Origin: an uncultured delta proteobacterium
Lineage (GTDB): Bacteria; Desulfobacterota; Syntrophorhabdia; Syntrophorhabdales; Syntrophorhabdaceae
Reading direction: 5' to 3'
Assembly (NCBI GenBank): GCA_903872255.1
Contig: CAIQJW010000054.1
Location: 1-11,604 of the forward strand
Length of the DNA: 11,604 bases
A program made the position numbers and the translations under genes. Under the pieces are notes generated by a model. It had not been told where the DNA came from. It did not search any database and was given only the letters and a program-made list of their open reading frames with translations. Below, piece after piece: positions 1 to 6,470 of this stretch. The first letter of the stretch is position 1. Each line of letters opens with the position of its first letter.

Positions 1-184
1 CTGCTATCTTTACCCAGGCAAGGCGCTCACCAAACGATTGCGCTTTCTCCACCAGGGAGAATGGTATCTTGTTTTGCGATTTGCCTACAAATATGGCCAT
101 GTTCGTGTTTGACGTGTCGATATTATCGAAATCAAGCCGCTGTATATTTTCAAAATCGACGAGTAGAATGCGTTTCGGTGTCAT
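1..184 (-). CDS. PIN/NYN-like nuclease-domain protein, N-terminal part (runs off left edge)
   Basis: The first 61 codons of a minus-strand gene are visible, starting at an ATG whose first base is 184; the rest lies beyond position 1. The protein starts MTPKRILLVDFENIQ, followed about 15 residues later by IFVGKSQNKIPFSLVE. A hydrophobic strand ending in Asp-Phe-Glu-Asn, then a second strand and an F-V-G-x-x-Q-x-x-I-P-F segment, is what I know from small bacterial PIN-like (NYN-related) proteins; the Asp of VDFEN would be an acidic metal ligand of the nuclease fold. That function is inferred from family resemblance. It is divergent from the Moco operon, with 88 bases between start codons. No Shine-Dalgarno is visible; a TATTAT hexamer ends 9 bases before the ATG. 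The short visible part limits certainty, and the ORF is too short for routine ORF lists. Confidence 0.65.
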   Translation of the reverse strand, partial: MTPKRILLVDFENIQRLDFDNIDTSNTNMAIFVGKSQNKIPFSLVEKAQSFGERLAWVKIA

Positions 185-272
185 CTTGTTGGTATAATAC
201 CCGTTTTTCATCAATATAACAAGGGGGATTAAGAAGGAAAAAGCATTACCGTTATGGTATTATAAGGTATTT
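185..272. promoter_or_regulatory. Divergent promoter region between the PIN-like gene and moeA
   Basis: This AT-rich gap holds mirrored promoter-like elements. For the minus-strand gene, TTGTTA (222-217) lies 17 bases from TATTAT (199-194), whose end is 9 bases from its ATG. For moeA, an extended -10, TGGTATTAT (255-263), ends exactly 9 bases before the ATG at 273. A second plus-strand extended -10, TGGTATAAT, lies at 190-198 and would give a leader of about 68 bases. The 9-mer GGTATTATA occurs twice in opposite orientations (256-264 plus, 201-193 minus). An imperfect inverted repeat, TACC-G-TTAT (247-255) with ATAAGGTA (262-269), covers the AAGG that could serve as ribosome binding site for moeA. 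Which start sites are used cannot be decided from sequence. Confidence 0.5.
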
Positions 273-1496
273 ATGCCATCAGAATTTCTCACATCGGTTA
301 CAGTCCGGGAAGCTTTTACTCAGATCGGCGCGATCACGTTCGATCCCTCAGATGAAATGATCGAACTCGATTCGGCCGCGGGCAGGGTAGCTGCCGAAGA
401 TATGCCGTCCGCGGAGGCGATCCCGGGATTTGCACGGTCCCTTGTTGATGGATACGCGCTGCTCGTAAAAGACGTTCAGGGTGCCCGCGAGACGAACCCG
501 GCTTTCCTGAAAATGCGAGGAGAGGTTATGATCGGCTTGCCAGCCGGGATCCCTGTCAAAGAAGGCAGTTGTGTCCGCGTCAGTACAGGGTCGATGGTGC
601 CCGAAGGTTCTGACGGGGTTGTCATGCAGGAATATGTCCGCGCAATGGATGACGAGGTGGAAATTACGCGGCCTGTTCACAGGGGCGAAAATATCGTCTA
701 TGCCGGGGAAGACGTGTCGATCGGCTCTATTGTCGTCAGGAGGGGCAAAAGGATAACCCCTTTTGATGCAGGGGTTCTGGCGGCGATCGGCAGGGGACGG
801 GTCCGTGTATTCAAAAGGCCAAGGGTTGCACTTTTGTCGTCGGGAGACGAGATAGTTCCCGTCGATGAGAACCCGCCTTTCGGCAAGGTCCGGGACATAA
901 ACCGGCATACCGTAAGTGCATTGGTTAAGTCATCGGGATCTCACGTTGATTTTGCCGGGCTTGCCCGCGATAACATTGAAGACATTACGGAAAAATTATC
1001 GGCTGCAGCCGGATATGATTGCATTCTCATATCGGGGGGCAGCTCAAAGGGAGAACGGGATTATATAACGGATTCCATACAAAAACTGAACGGCGAGATC
1101 CTGTTCCACGGTATCAACATAAAGCCGGGGAAGCCTACTATCTTCGGCCGGCTTTTCGGTAAACCGATCTTCGGCCTGCCGGGGCATCCTGTATCCTGTG
1201 CAATGGTGACGGTAAAGTTTGTCGTTCCGCTCCTGAAAAGAATGGCGGGGGAAGACCCCGGGCCTTCGCTTGTCTTAACAGGCCTGCTGACGACGAATGT
1301 TCCGTCATCCTACGGCATCGAAGAGTATGTCAGGGTACGGATCGTAAAGCGGGATGATATATGCCTCGTTGAACCCGTTTTTGCCAAATCGTCCGTGATA
1401 TCGTCTTTATCGGCAGCCCACGGATACATAATAATACCGGAAGGTGTCGAGGGACTTGAGAAAAATGAATGTGTTGAGGTCTATCCCCTTGAATGA
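273..1496 (+). CDS. moeA: Molybdopterin molybdotransferase MoeA
   Basis: This 407-residue cytoplasmic enzyme inserts molybdate (or tungstate) into adenylylated molybdopterin, the last step of Moco formation. The length is normal for MoeA. Visible family signatures are VDGYA with Asp59 at the position of E. coli MoeA Asp59, SSGDEI (189-194), the MogA-like core ISGGSSKGERDY (253-264), KPGKP (284-288) and GLPGHPVS (301-308), followed by the C-terminal beta-barrel domain with GIEEYVRV (348-355). The usual MDGYA is VDGYA here. It opens the Moco cluster, 21 bases before a second MoeA-type gene. The ATG at 273 has a short AAGG five bases upstream, but an extended -10 also ends nine bases upstream, so the mRNA may be leaderless. 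Two MoeA proteins in one operon could divide Mo and W insertion; that is inference. The family call is very safe. Confidence 0.95.
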   Translation: MPSEFLTSVTVREAFTQIGAITFDPSDEMIELDSAAGRVAAEDMPSAEAIPGFARSLVDGYALLVKDVQGARETNPAFLKMRGEVMIGLPAGIPVKEGSCVRVSTGSMVPEGSDGVVMQEYVRAMDDEVEITRPVHRGENIVYAGEDVSIGSIVVRRGKRITPFDAGVLAAIGRGRVRVFKRPRVALLSSGDEIVPVDENPPFGKVRDINRHTVSALVKSSGSHVDFAGLARDNIEDITEKLSAAAGYDCILISGGSSKGERDYITDSIQKLNGEILFHGINIKPGKPTIFGRLFGKPIFGLPGHPVSCAMVTVKFVVPLLKRMAGEDPGPSLVLTGLLTTNVPSSYGIEEYVRVRIVKRDDICLVEPVFAKSSVISSLSAAHGYIIIPEGVEGLEKNECVEVYPLE

Positions 1497-1517
1497 AAAA
1501 CTGTAAAAAGGGCGCAT

Positions 1518-3440
1518 GTGAAGCGATATCTTAAAACCATTTCCAGCGATGAGGCGCTTCGCCTGATCATGGAACGCATAGAACCCGGCCTGCAAGAAGA
1601 GAGCTTGCCGGTGCATGCGTGCCTTGGCAGGGTGACATCGAAACCGGTCTACGCGAATGTCTCAAACCCTCCGTTTTTATGCTCTGCAATGGATGGATTT
1701 GCGGTTCTCTATGATGAGACGCTTGGCGCCGATCTCTCGGACCCTCTTGTATTGACGAGAGATTCTGACGCATTCGGCGTGAATACGGGCGATATTCTCC
1801 CGCAGGGCACTGATGCGGTAATCATGGTCGAAGATGCCGAGGTGTCGGGCGATTCCATTACGATACGAAAACCGGCATATCTCTGGCAGAACACGCGCAT
1901 GGTCGGTGAGGACGTCATAGAGAAGGATATGCTTCTGCCGGTCAACCACATGATCACCTCATTTGATATAGGCATGATCATATCTGCCGGCATAACCGGC
2001 ATAACCGTTCGCCGGCGGCCGAAAGTACTGATAATCCCGACCGGAAAAGAACTCATAGACATATTCAAGGACACTCAAGCCAACCTTGCGGCAGGACTTA
2101 TCGATTTCAACTCGTACACGTTAAGGTCGCTGTCAGCCGAATCTGGGTGCGGCCCGGTCATATCGAATATTATAACAACCCGCGATGACCTGTCCGAAAC
2201 GGTGAAGAGCGGTTCGACCGAATACGACCTTATTTTGATCAACGCCGGGTCAAGTGCGGGCACGGAGGATTTTACAGAAAGCGTTATCAACGACATTGGC
2301 GAAGTTATTTTCCATGGGATCTCGATGATGCCCGGCAAACCGCTGCTTTTCGGTATTGTCGGCGGAACGCCCGTATTCGGCATACCGGGATATCCCGTGT
2401 CTGCGGTCCTCACCTTCATGAGATTTGTGAGGCCGGTCTGCGAGAGGTTCCTGAGGATCAAATTTTTTACCAGGACCGCACCCTGCACGACGGCATACAA
2501 GATACCTTCGAGGATCGGCATAGAAGAGATAATAAGGGTGAACCTCATCAGCAATCGCGGCAGGTACTTTGCGATACCTTTGCCGAGGGGTGCGAGTGCC
2601 TTCTCATCAATGGCGAGGGCAGACGGTCTTATCCGTATTCCCGAGCATAAGGAAGGCTTAACTGAGGGCGAGGAAGTGTTGTGTGAACTTTTGCGTGATG
2701 AGGCCGAGATAAAAGGTTGTATCCATATAATAGGCAGTCACGACCTTTCCCTCGATGTTGCCCGTGACATCGTAAAAGGGCGCCATCCCGATATGGACCT
2801 TATTTCGACCCATACCGGTAGCTTAAGCGGAATACTGGCTGTGAGATCGGGTGTCGCGGGTTTTGCTACGACACATGTCCTTGATGATGACGGGATCACG
2901 TACAATGTACCCGTAGTAAAGAAATATCTCGCCGATGTTCCTTTGAAGCTCATTCATATAGCCAAACGGCAGCAGGGCATACTGGTCAGACGGGGAAACC
3001 CCCTGTCCATACGAGGCATTGCAGATCTTGCCCGAAGCGGTGTGAGATTCGTTAACAGGCAATTCGGCTCGGGGACCCGCATTCTCTTCGACCATTTGCT
3101 CGATGCAGAGCAGCTTGAAAAGCAGGCCATTACCGGCTACGACAGGGAGGAATCCTCGCATACCGCGGTCGGGATCCTCATCCGTGAATCCATTGCGGAC
3201 GCCGGGATCGGGATCTATTCGGTCGCGCGGGCTTTTTCACTCGATTTTATTCCGCTCGCCGAGGAAGACTATGATCTTATAGTGACGGGGGATGTCATTA
3301 ACGATGTGCGGTACTCCATACTGATGGATACGATCATGTCGGGTGAATTTTCCCGCCGTCTCGAAAATATGGGAGGTTATAATACGTCGGCCACGGGTAT
3401 GGTGAAATATGGTACGGGGCTGGAGGATAAGAATTTTTAG
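1518..3440 (+). CDS. moeA: MoeA fused to a C-terminal PBP-like substrate-binding domain
   Basis: This 640-residue protein has two parts. Residues 1 to about 395 are a full MoeA: SAMDGFAV with Asp59, PTGKE (174-178), INAGSSAGTEDF (241-252), MPGKP (271-275), GIPGYPVS (288-295) and GIEEIIRV (334-341). Residues from about 400 to the end form a PBP-like domain related to LysR effector domains and periplasmic binding proteins (the PBP_like family found with MoeA): IIGSHDLSLD (404-413), a Gly-rich GSLSGIL loop (434-440), YNVPVVKKYL (462-471), RQQGILV (484-490), FVNRQFGSGTR (511-521), YDREESSHTAVG (541-552), DAGIGI (561-566). No signal peptide is seen, so this domain is cytoplasmic and probably senses or presents a ligand such as metal oxyanion or cofactor (inference). 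The GTG start is preceded by AAAGGG with five bases spacing; an overlapping ATG at 1516 is out of frame. moaA starts directly after its stop. Confidence 0.93.
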   Translation: MKRYLKTISSDEALRLIMERIEPGLQEESLPVHACLGRVTSKPVYANVSNPPFLCSAMDGFAVLYDETLGADLSDPLVLTRDSDAFGVNTGDILPQGTDAVIMVEDAEVSGDSITIRKPAYLWQNTRMVGEDVIEKDMLLPVNHMITSFDIGMIISAGITGITVRRRPKVLIIPTGKELIDIFKDTQANLAAGLIDFNSYTLRSLSAESGCGPVISNIITTRDDLSETVKSGSTEYDLILINAGSSAGTEDFTESVINDIGEVIFHGISMMPGKPLLFGIVGGTPVFGIPGYPVSAVLTFMRFVRPVCERFLRIKFFTRTAPCTTAYKIPSRIGIEEIIRVNLISNRGRYFAIPLPRGASAFSSMARADGLIRIPEHKEGLTEGEEVLCELLRDEAEIKGCIHIIGSHDLSLDVARDIVKGRHPDMDLISTHTGSLSGILAVRSGVAGFATTHVLDDDGITYNVPVVKKYLADVPLKLIHIAKRQQGILVRRGNPLSIRGIADLARSGVRFVNRQFGSGTRILFDHLLDAEQLEKQAITGYDREESSHTAVGILIRESIADAGIGIYSVARAFSLDFIPLAEEDYDLIVTGDVINDVRYSILMDTIMSGEFSRRLENMGGYNTSATGMVKYGTGLEDKNF

Positions 3441-4421
3441 ATGCCACGGCTTATTGACGATTATAACCGGATCATAGACTATATCCGCATATCTATTACG
3501 GACAGGTGCAACCTGCGCTGCAGATATTGCGTCGATGGTGACTTCCCCTTCATACCGCATACCGAGGTTCTGACGTATGAAGAGATCATCCGGTTCGTAA
3601 GGATATGCGCACCAATGGGCGTTAAAAAGGTCCGTCTGACAGGCGGCGAGCCGTTAACGAGAAAAGGTTTGCCCTATCTCCTTAAAGAGCTGGCGGGTAT
3701 CGACGGGATCACGGATATAAGCTTGACGACGAATGCCGTGCTTCTTGCGGACAAGATAGATGAATTGAAAGAAGCCGGTCTTAAAAGGATCAACATAAGC
3801 CTCGATACTCTCAGAAAGGACAGATTCGAGTGGATCACGTGCATCGATGCGTTTGACAGCGTGATCAACAGTATTAAAAAAGCATCGTATAGCGGCCTCA
3901 AACCGATCAAGATAAACACGGTCATCATAAAGGGTTTCAATGATGATGAGATACTCGATTTTGTCAGGATCGCCAGGAAATGGGACCATGAGATAAGGTT
4001 CATTGAATTTATGCCTTTTGGGGATACCTCGTTGTGGAAAAGCACCGATATTATCACATCGAAACATACGGAAGATGTCATCAGGAGCAAATTCAAACTT
4101 ATCCCGTCACTCATAAACGGCAGGGGCCCCGCAAAGGTATATAATATCGAAGGCGGCACCGGCAGGATCGGTTTTATAAGCCCGGTTTCGTCTCACATCT
4201 GCGCCGAATGCAACAGGATCCGTTTGACGGCGCGCGGCATGATACGTCCGTGTCTTTTTTCAGATGTGGAATATGATGTAAAATCCCTCCTGAGGTCAGG
4301 CAGCGACGACGCCGCGATCAAGGCCTTCATTCGCGACGTGGTCAAGGTGAAACCCGAAAGAAAACACGAGATAGGCTCCATCAGGAAATGTCAGAGGACG
4401 TTGAGAAATATAGGCGGCTGA
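3441..4421 (+). CDS. moaA: GTP 3',8-cyclase MoaA
   Basis: This radical SAM enzyme converts GTP to 3',8-cyclo-7,8-dihydro-GTP, the first committed step of Moco synthesis. Of its 326 residues, Cys23, Cys27 and Cys30 (CNLRCRYC) bind the SAM [4Fe-4S] cluster; TGGEP (67-71) is the SAM-binding motif; Cys254, Cys257 and Cys271 (CAEC then CLF) ligate the second, substrate-binding [4Fe-4S] cluster. The protein ends in Ile-Gly-Gly, the C-terminal double glycine known to be needed for MoaA activity. The ATG follows the upstream stop codon with no spacing; the nearest strong ribosome site is GGAGG at 3422-3426, 14 bases away, so translation is probably coupled to the upstream gene. The start is fixed by the family's N-terminal pattern (R-x-I-D-Y-I-R-I-S-I-T-D-R-C). 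Both clusters are oxygen-sensitive, which fits an anaerobe. Confidence 0.97.
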   Translation: MPRLIDDYNRIIDYIRISITDRCNLRCRYCVDGDFPFIPHTEVLTYEEIIRFVRICAPMGVKKVRLTGGEPLTRKGLPYLLKELAGIDGITDISLTTNAVLLADKIDELKEAGLKRINISLDTLRKDRFEWITCIDAFDSVINSIKKASYSGLKPIKINTVIIKGFNDDEILDFVRIARKWDHEIRFIEFMPFGDTSLWKSTDIITSKHTEDVIRSKFKLIPSLINGRGPAKVYNIEGGTGRIGFISPVSSHICAECNRIRLTARGMIRPCLFSDVEYDVKSLLRSGSDDAAIKAFIRDVVKVKPERKHEIGSIRKCQRTLRNIGG

Positions 4422-4428
4422 CGCCGCC
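4413..4428 (+). other. GC-rich hairpin spanning the end of moaA
   Basis: GGCGGC (4413-4418) and GCCGCC (4423-4428) form a perfect six-base-pair stem with a four-base loop, TGAC. The left arm is the two C-terminal glycine codons of moaA, and the loop holds its stop codon. No run of T follows, so it is not a classical Rho-independent terminator. It lies between moaA and moaC and might affect mRNA stability or moaC translation; that role is inference. Confidence 0.6.
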
Positions 4429-4464
4429 AGGGTAATGGGTAATAAAAACTATCCGGGGGTGAAG

Positions 4465-4959
4465 ATGACAGAGCTCAGCCATATTGACGGCAAGGGGAAC
4501 GCGCGGATGGTCGACGTCACACACAAGAAAGAGACCGACCGTGAGGCTATTGCCCGGGGCGCGGTTGCAATGTCCGCAGAAACATATGGTCTTATCAGGG
4601 GCGGGCAGGGGCAAAAGGGTGATATATTCACCGTGGCAAAGATCGCCGGGATCATGGCGGCCAAGAAAACAGACGAATTGATCCCGCTCTGTCATCCTCT
4701 CGCCATAACCCATATTGATGTCGAATACGATTTCGATGATTCGCGGCATGTTGTCAATATCACAGCCACGGTAAGGACGAAAGGACAAACGGGAGTGGAG
4801 ATGGAAGCCATGACATGCGCCGCCGTTGTCGGCCTTACGATATACGATATGTGCAAGGCAGTTGATAAAGGGATCGAACTTGGCCCGTTTTATCTCGTTC
4901 AAAAGAGCGGCGGCAAAAGCGGGACATATATGAGGAAAGGGACGAAGAAGACCATATGA
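4465..4959 (+). CDS. moaC: Cyclic pyranopterin monophosphate synthase MoaC
   Basis: MoaC rearranges the MoaA product into cyclic pyranopterin monophosphate. With the start at 4465 the protein has 164 residues, close to E. coli MoaC, and key positions fall at the E. coli numbers: Lys51 (KGDIF), His77 (LCHPL), Asp128 and Lys131 (YDMCK). Other signatures are MVDV (15-18), GQTGVEMEAMT (107-117) and KSGGKSG (147-153). I chose 4465 over the in-frame ATG at 4435 because GGGGGTGA at 4455-4462 makes a well-spaced Shine-Dalgarno and because family members begin with a short lead to the M-V-D-V motif; the earlier start would add ten residues and has a poorly spaced site. The stop overlaps the next start as ATGA, indicating translational coupling. 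Confidence 0.96.
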   Translation: MTELSHIDGKGNARMVDVTHKKETDREAIARGAVAMSAETYGLIRGGQGQKGDIFTVAKIAGIMAAKKTDELIPLCHPLAITHIDVEYDFDDSRHVVNITATVRTKGQTGVEMEAMTCAAVVGLTIYDMCKAVDKGIELGPFYLVQKSGGKSGTYMRKGTKKTI

Positions 4960-5390
4960 AAGGGAAAATAGTATCCGTCAATATAAGTGAAGAGAAAGGT
5001 GAAAAGAAACGCAACATAGGGTCGTGCTTTTTGCTCAAGGACAAGGGCCTCGAGGGAGATGCCCATGCGGGTTTTATGCATCGGCAGGTAAGCCTGCTCG
5101 CCATGGAAAGCATTGAAAAGATCAGGGCAAAAGGCCTCGACGTTAAGCCCGGCGATTTTGCGGAGAACTTAACGACCGAGGGAATCGTCCTTTATGAATT
5201 GCCCGTCGGGACATTGCTCAAGACCTCAAAGGGCATTTCGCTTCGCGTCACGCAGATTGGAAAAGAATGTCATACGCGGTGTGCAATTTTCCAGGCAGTA
5301 GGCGATTGCGTGATGCCCCGCGAGGGTATTTTTACGGAAGTGCTGACCGAAGGCGATGTTTCAATAGGAGATGAATTAGAGGTTGTCTAA
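4956..5390 (+). CDS. MOSC domain protein
   Basis: A 144-residue, single-domain MOSC protein (the domain of Moco sulfurase C-termini and YiiM-type proteins). Visible signatures are the opening beta strand KGKIVSVNIS, GLEGDAHAGF (31-40), HRQVSLL (42-48), GDFAENLTTEG (66-76), LPVGTLL (82-88) and the terminal GDELEVV. Cysteines 105, 109 and 118 lie in the region where MOSC proteins carry the conserved, proposed sulfur-carrying Cys. Start ATG overlaps the moaC stop (ATGA), and its stop lies just before the mogA ATG, so it is embedded between two Moco biosynthesis genes. A role in sulfur transfer to, or handling of, molybdopterin or the finished cofactor is inferred from domain and position; the substrate is not known. 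Confidence 0.9.
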   Translation: MKGKIVSVNISEEKGEKKRNIGSCFLLKDKGLEGDAHAGFMHRQVSLLAMESIEKIRAKGLDVKPGDFAENLTTEGIVLYELPVGTLLKTSKGISLRVTQIGKECHTRCAIFQAVGDCVMPREGIFTEVLTEGDVSIGDELEVV

Positions 5391-5391
5391 A

Positions 5392-5883
5392 ATGGATCAC
5401 AGAGCTCAGATAATAACGGTCAGCGATAAGGGCTCCCGCGGCGAACGCGTCGATTCGAGCGGCCCGGCCTTGAAAAAAATGATGGAGACGCAAGGTTTTA
5501 TCGTTAACGAGGTCATCGTTGTCCCAGATGAAGCGAACATGATAGCCGATGCAATAAGATACGCGGTGGATGACCGGAAGATGGATGTCGTGATAACGAC
5601 GGGCGGCACAGGGTTATCGCCGCGGGATGTGACCCCCGAGGCGACCCGGATGGTTATTGATCGGGACCTGCCCGGTTTTGCCGAGGTGATGCGTTCCGAA
5701 AGCTACAAGATAACGCCCCATGCGATCATCTCACGGGCCGTTTGCGGCATCCGCGGGAGCAGTATGATCATTAACCTTCCCGGCAGTGAAAGGGCAGCTA
5801 TAGAGAATCTTGGCTTTGTCATAAAGGCGATCCCTCACGCACTTGCAAAACTGCAGGGGGACCCGGCGGATTGCGGAACCTAG
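5392..5883 (+). CDS. mogA: Molybdopterin adenylyltransferase MogA
   Basis: MogA activates molybdopterin by adenylylation so that MoeA can insert the metal. The 163-residue protein carries the MogA/MoaB core TTGGTGLSPRDVTPEAT (69-85); the R-D-V-T-P-E-A-T ending resembles MogA more than MoaB, though MoaB is the alternative name for proteins of this length. Other signatures are TVSDKGSRGE near the N-terminus, LPGFAEVMR (93-101) and INLPGS (127-132). I chose ATG 5392 over an in-frame TTG at 5383: AGAGG at 5378-5382 is nine bases before the ATG but abuts the TTG. It is the last gene of the Moco cluster; no terminator is visible before the next promoter-like sequence. Confidence 0.95.
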   Translation: MDHRAQIITVSDKGSRGERVDSSGPALKKMMETQGFIVNEVIVVPDEANMIADAIRYAVDDRKMDVVITTGGTGLSPRDVTPEATRMVIDRDLPGFAEVMRSESYKITPHAIISRAVCGIRGSSMIINLPGSERAAIENLGFVIKAIPHALAKLQGDPADCGT

Positions 5884-5889
5884 AAGATG

Positions 5890-5917
5890 TTCAAGATTCA
5901 AGGTTCCATGTTATAAT
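5890..5917 (+). promoter_or_regulatory. Candidate sigma-70 promoter with extended -10
   Basis: TGTTATAAT at 5909-5917 is a perfect extended -10. A weak -35 (TTCAAG, 5890-5895) is spaced 16 bases upstream. Transcription would begin near 5924, giving a leader of about 40 bases for the PH-domain gene. The element falls just after the mogA stop, suggesting that the two following genes form a separate transcription unit, though read-through from the Moco operon cannot be excluded. Confidence 0.5.
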
Positions 5918-5926
5918 AATTTTGGG

Positions 5927-5947
5927 ATCACATTCACTCATTGTGAT
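5927..5947 (+). repeat. Inverted repeat ATCACA-N9-TGTGAT
   Basis: ATCACA (5927-5932) and TGTGAT (5942-5947) are perfect inverted copies separated by nine bases. They begin about three bases after the predicted start of transcription from the extended -10 at 5909-5917, a position suitable for a repressor operator or a leader hairpin. No regulator is identified. Confidence 0.45.
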
Positions 5948-5965
5948 TATGGTCCGGGATAAGGA

Positions 5966-6460
5966 ATGGAATTAAATTTAAATATGTCTGAATCTGCAAA
6001 TGCACCTGAGCAAGAGGAAAGGATATTGTACCGAACCACTCTTCATTGGGCTGTCCTCTTAGGCCCGGGGATGCTGTTAATCGTGGGGGGGGTTTCAGTC
6101 CGCACGCAAATGGTACCGGCACTCGTTATGATCTCTCTTGCGGTAATATGGGGCCTACTCTGTATCCGTAATCTCCGGACGTCGGAGTTTGTCCTCACGG
6201 AATCAAAACTCGTCATCAGGATCGGCTTTCTTTTTAAACGTTTTTATGAGATCCCCTACATAGAACTCGGCGGCGCAGATTTTTTCAAACCGGCCCTTGG
6301 CGTCATGATGGGCTTTGGAAAAATAATGATCCTCCGGAAGGACAACAAGACCATGGTTTTCAGGCTGGTTGCCAAACCGGATGAACTGGCTGAAAAATTG
6401 AAAACAGAGATCATCCGGGCCCACGAGGCATTAAACGCGACAGACCCTGCTTCGCCATAA
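5966..6460 (+). CDS. Membrane-anchored bacterial PH-domain (bPH2-type) protein
   Basis: A 164-residue protein with a polar N-terminus (about 1-25), two hydrophobic segments (about 27-44 and 49-68) with a short loop, then a cytoplasmic-type domain TSEFVLTESKLVIRIGFLFKR onward to about 150. The order 'two helices, then a strand with T-x-x-x-L followed by I-x-x-G-hydrophobic-x-x-x-x-x-x-I-P' is typical of bPH2/YdbS-like bacterial pleckstrin-homology proteins. Their molecular role is largely unknown; they act at the membrane. AAGG directly precedes the ATG at 5966, so an internal ATG at 5984 is a possible alternative start and would remove six residues. It is followed after ten bases by a secreted protein gene, and the two are likely cotranscribed. 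Specific function not assigned. Confidence 0.8.
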   Translation: MELNLNMSESANAPEQEERILYRTTLHWAVLLGPGMLLIVGGVSVRTQMVPALVMISLAVIWGLLCIRNLRTSEFVLTESKLVIRIGFLFKRFYEIPYIELGGADFFKPALGVMMGFGKIMILRKDNKTMVFRLVAKPDELAEKLKTEIIRAHEALNATDPASP

Positions 6461-6470
6461 GGAAATTCCG

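Noticed and set aside
185..272. Molybdenum-cofactor riboswitch in front of moeA
   Set aside because: The gap of 88 bases, or a leader of at most about 68, is too short for the Moco RNA motif and no matching multi-stem structure is seen.
348..908. Minus-strand open frame opposite moeA
   Set aside because: Composition is typical of an antisense shadow and moeA is fully supported on the other strand.
4435..4464. Earlier in-frame ATG for moaC
   Set aside because: Its AGGGT is only one base away, while ATG 4465 has a well-placed GGGGGTGA and gives E. coli-like residue numbering.
5383..5391. TTG start for mogA
   Set aside because: The AGAGG ribosome site directly abuts the TTG; ATG 5392 has proper spacing.
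5927..5947. CRP/FNR site at the inverted repeat
   Set aside because: CRP needs TGTGA-N6-TCACA; here the half-sites are in reverse order with nine bases between, and no TTGAT-N4-ATCAA FNR pattern is present.
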